A DNA stretch of 47,114 nt from Ectocarpus siliculosus (lineage: Eukaryota > Sar > Phaeophyceae > Ectocarpales > Ectocarpaceae), in contig FN648498.1 of the NCBI GenBank assembly GCA_000310025.1, positions 217,061-264,174 on the forward strand. The letters are read 5' to 3'. The position numbers and the translations under genes were made by a program. The notes beneath the pieces are model-generated. The model was not told the origin of the DNA and made no database searches. It saw only the letters and a program-made list of their open reading frames with translations. The first letter of the stretch is position 1, and each line of letters opens with the position of its first letter. This document shows, piece by piece, positions 45,308 to 47,114 of the stretch.

Positions 45308-47006
45308 GCAGCAGCAGCAAACACAACCGACAACGGAACACACTTTTTCGGTGAAACATTGAAGCGCGTCAGGCAAAGCCCACGATGATTCATCATCTAC
45401 AGGAACATGCAGGGGGACTTGGAGCAGGTGAAAAGTTGTAAGAGTCACGGCACCGCTCTGGAGATGAAAGCGAAGGGGCATGAATCCACACAACCCACAC
45501 ACGCTTAAAAACGAATGGATGCCGACCGACAAATACTGCTGGATCAGATTTTGTCGTGCACCTCTGCGGTCACATTGCATCAGAAGGCAGCACAAGCCAC
45601 CTATCAAAACCATAACCCATCTGCCTGCGTGTGTGTGCGCGTCTTTACTATGAGCATTGACCGCTCCAGCTGGCTGACCAATGAAAAACCGCCAGTCTCA
45701 GTGCCGCTGGAAACCGACCATGCTTCTGCTTCTGATGATCTGGGACCCCTGTGAGGGTGAAGCTAAGCTGCTCTTCAGATGTAAGATAGAAACGGCATGG
45801 CGAACGGAGAAAAGTGCACGAGTGGCCGTCTTAGTCGGCTGTCTGACGGTAGGGCCCTCTCTCTCTCACCTGGGATCCCGAATCTGCAAAGGCCACAGCG
45901 TTCACGTCGTCGTCGTGGGCGCTGATGCGCGCCACTCGCTCTTTCCTGAGGGTCATCGAAATATCGACAGAGCGTTTCGTTGTGCGTCGCTGCTATTGAT
46001 ATATTGATTGTTGACGGAAGTGATAACATATGTGTACGAGATGGTGATGCACTACGGTGTTGGTCGTTCATTATGCCTTTAGCCTTTTAGGGGAAAGTTT
46101 TGATTTAAGCGACACCCGCGCAGAAGCCAGCCTCTAGGACAACACGATCTCCAACCGCCGTCTCCAAAATTAAAGGCTATTGTTTTTCGTTGGCGATATG
46201 TGTTTTCTTGGCTGAAACCGCCAAGAAAAAAGCAACAACAAAAACGCTACACCGTTTCGTTTTTCGCTGCAGCGACGACGTCATCCATCCATCGCCTCCA
46301 TCGCCGCGGTGTTTCCTTGCAGGCAACACCGCAAGCTTTTCCTACCCCCGCCCCCGGCGGGACGAGGAAGGCGGTCGCACGACTCTTACGTGACTTGGGG
46401 GGACGAGGCGACGCTCGCTCGTCACAAATATCACACGCCATACAGCAGCAGCCGCATGGGGTTAACAGGTCTTATCACGAGCTTTGAGCATTGCTTGTTT
46501 AACCGTAAATAGATTCGTGTGTGGCCAAAAAGTATGTCACGCGCTTAGCCCTTGTTTAACCGTAAATAGATCCGTGTGTGGTCAAAAAGTATGTCAGGCT
46601 TGACCCTTGTATTGTTGTTGCCGCAACTGCATCGAGTGGACGCTGATGCCACAAGATACACCGTGAGAGAAGCGACTTAACCATCAACACAACGGCCGTG
46701 AGCAGCCAGCCCTCTACGGAAACTGGCACAAAACACGACGAGAAGCATTTTTCAGTCGCACACCTGACCGGGGCGTTGCAACTACTGACGCATGTATTCC
46801 CAGCTTGAACCAAAGCCCCCATGTGTCGCGACTTGCTTAGAGCCAAATGCCACAACACCCACCTCTCGAGGCTGTAGAGGTAGACGTGGTTGTCGGATCC
46901 GCCGCCCAGGATGTGTGTGTTGCTGGGGGAAAACTGGATGGCGAAAAGGCAGAACGAGTCACCGGGCTTCGGCTGGAAGTCGAGAGCTTGGTGCAGCTCG
47001 TAGTCG
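42376..47006 (-). CDS. DCAF11: DDB1- and CUL4-associated factor 11 (WDR23-like WD40 protein), 5' end outside window
   Basis: DCAF11 is a WD40 substrate receptor for CUL4-DDB1 ubiquitin ligases (WDR23 in animals, LEC14B in plants). Seven exons read on the minus strand: 47006-46863, 45945-45870, 45188-45123, 44275-44106, 43661-43509, 43003-42940 and 42513-42376 (TAA). All phases fit, giving about 270 residues of the C-terminal repeats. Telling motifs in order: FSPSNTHILGGGSDN, SAHDDDVNAVAF, SGGDDCVIKIWDLR, LCGHQAGITCI, SNSKDQTMKLWDMRR, HWDYRHM (split by an intron), GHKVLQTLIRCYFSP, SGSADGSVCIWD and TRDVSWHPHLPLIAS. WDLR and WDMR are WDxR (DWD) motifs used for DDB1 binding. Conserved order and spacing make the assignment firm. 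The N-terminal region and start codon lie beyond base 47114. Confidence 0.93.
42624..42720 (+). repeat. (CT)n microsatellite in the last DCAF11 intron
   Basis: About 95 bp of CT dinucleotide with a few TGTC interruptions lies in the intron 42514-42939. On the sense strand of the gene it is GA, as in the PRP31 intron. Confidence 0.97.
45271..45320 (+). repeat. (CAA)n/(CAG)n trinucleotide tract
   Basis: CAA repeats run into CAG repeats in the DCAF11 intron between the exons at 45123-45188 and 45870-45945. A separate CTG run lies at about 43213-43256. Confidence 0.93.
46494..46596 (+). repeat. 46-bp tandem duplication in a DCAF11 intron
   Basis: A unit starting CTTGTTTAACCGTAAATAGA and ending AAAAAGTATGTCA occurs at 46494-46539 and 46551-46596, with only two differing bases and an 11-bp spacer. 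This looks recent. Confidence 0.92.
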
Positions 47007-47114
47007 CTGATTGTTCATGGGAGGGGGGGGGGCATGGGGGACGGGAGGCGGGCGGACGGGGTTGAATGGTAGAATGTGAAAAGTCGGAGCACCAACAACA
47101 TCATGCACCGCAAC

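Overview
The window is eukaryotic nuclear DNA: spliced genes with GT-AG introns of about 0.3-3 kb, GC-rich exons with Gly/Ala/Gln/Ser homopolymers, microsatellites in introns and many short inverted-repeat elements. The gene set (PRP31, a stramenopile-like formin, DCAF11, kinesin-light-chain-type TPRs, a zinc-finger PARP family) fits a photosynthetic stramenopile, most likely a brown alga of the Ectocarpus kind. That placement is an inference from style and gene content, not from a marker gene.

Layout. (1) 239-1559, +: last three exons of the spliceosomal gene PRP31. (2) 4692-5438, -: a single-exon low-complexity protein with a KEN box and a D-box. (3) About 7003-16307, +: a formin in eight exons, with a possible PH-like N-terminal region, proline-rich FH1 and a full FH2 domain. 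(4) 16482-16775, -: a broken copy of the 5' end of the TPR gene found further on. (5) 17831-40325: a cluster of three PARP genes. Two are + strand paralogues with three zinc fingers followed by a PARP catalytic domain (18024-28915 complete; 36307-40268 lacking its last exon). Between them, on the - strand, lies a gene joining about ten TPRs to the same PARP catalytic domain (34280-29996). (6) 42376-47006, -: the 3' part of DCAF11/WDR23, a WD40 substrate receptor of CUL4-DDB1 ubiquitin ligases.

The PARP cluster is the most interesting part. All introns in the three genes are phase 0 and the catalytic exons match one to one (117/117/120, 180/180/186, 135/135/135 nt; last exon 90 and 93). One catalytic cassette therefore appears to have been joined to two different N-terminal modules, zinc fingers or TPRs. 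Both zinc-finger genes have the same upstream motif (GATTGG, then ACGGTCCCGTCGGCATA and an AT-rich TATA-like stretch). Their introns hold two related terminal-inverted-repeat elements with Mutator-like 9-bp target duplications, a 2.57-kb long-inverted-repeat element, an array of palindromic words set inside a duplicated intron segment, and hairpins.

Genes were called by reading conserved motifs and checking that exon lengths and phases join. No alignment, expression data or database search was available. Starts of the formin and the KEN-box protein, and the joining of the TPR exon to the PARP exons, are inferred.
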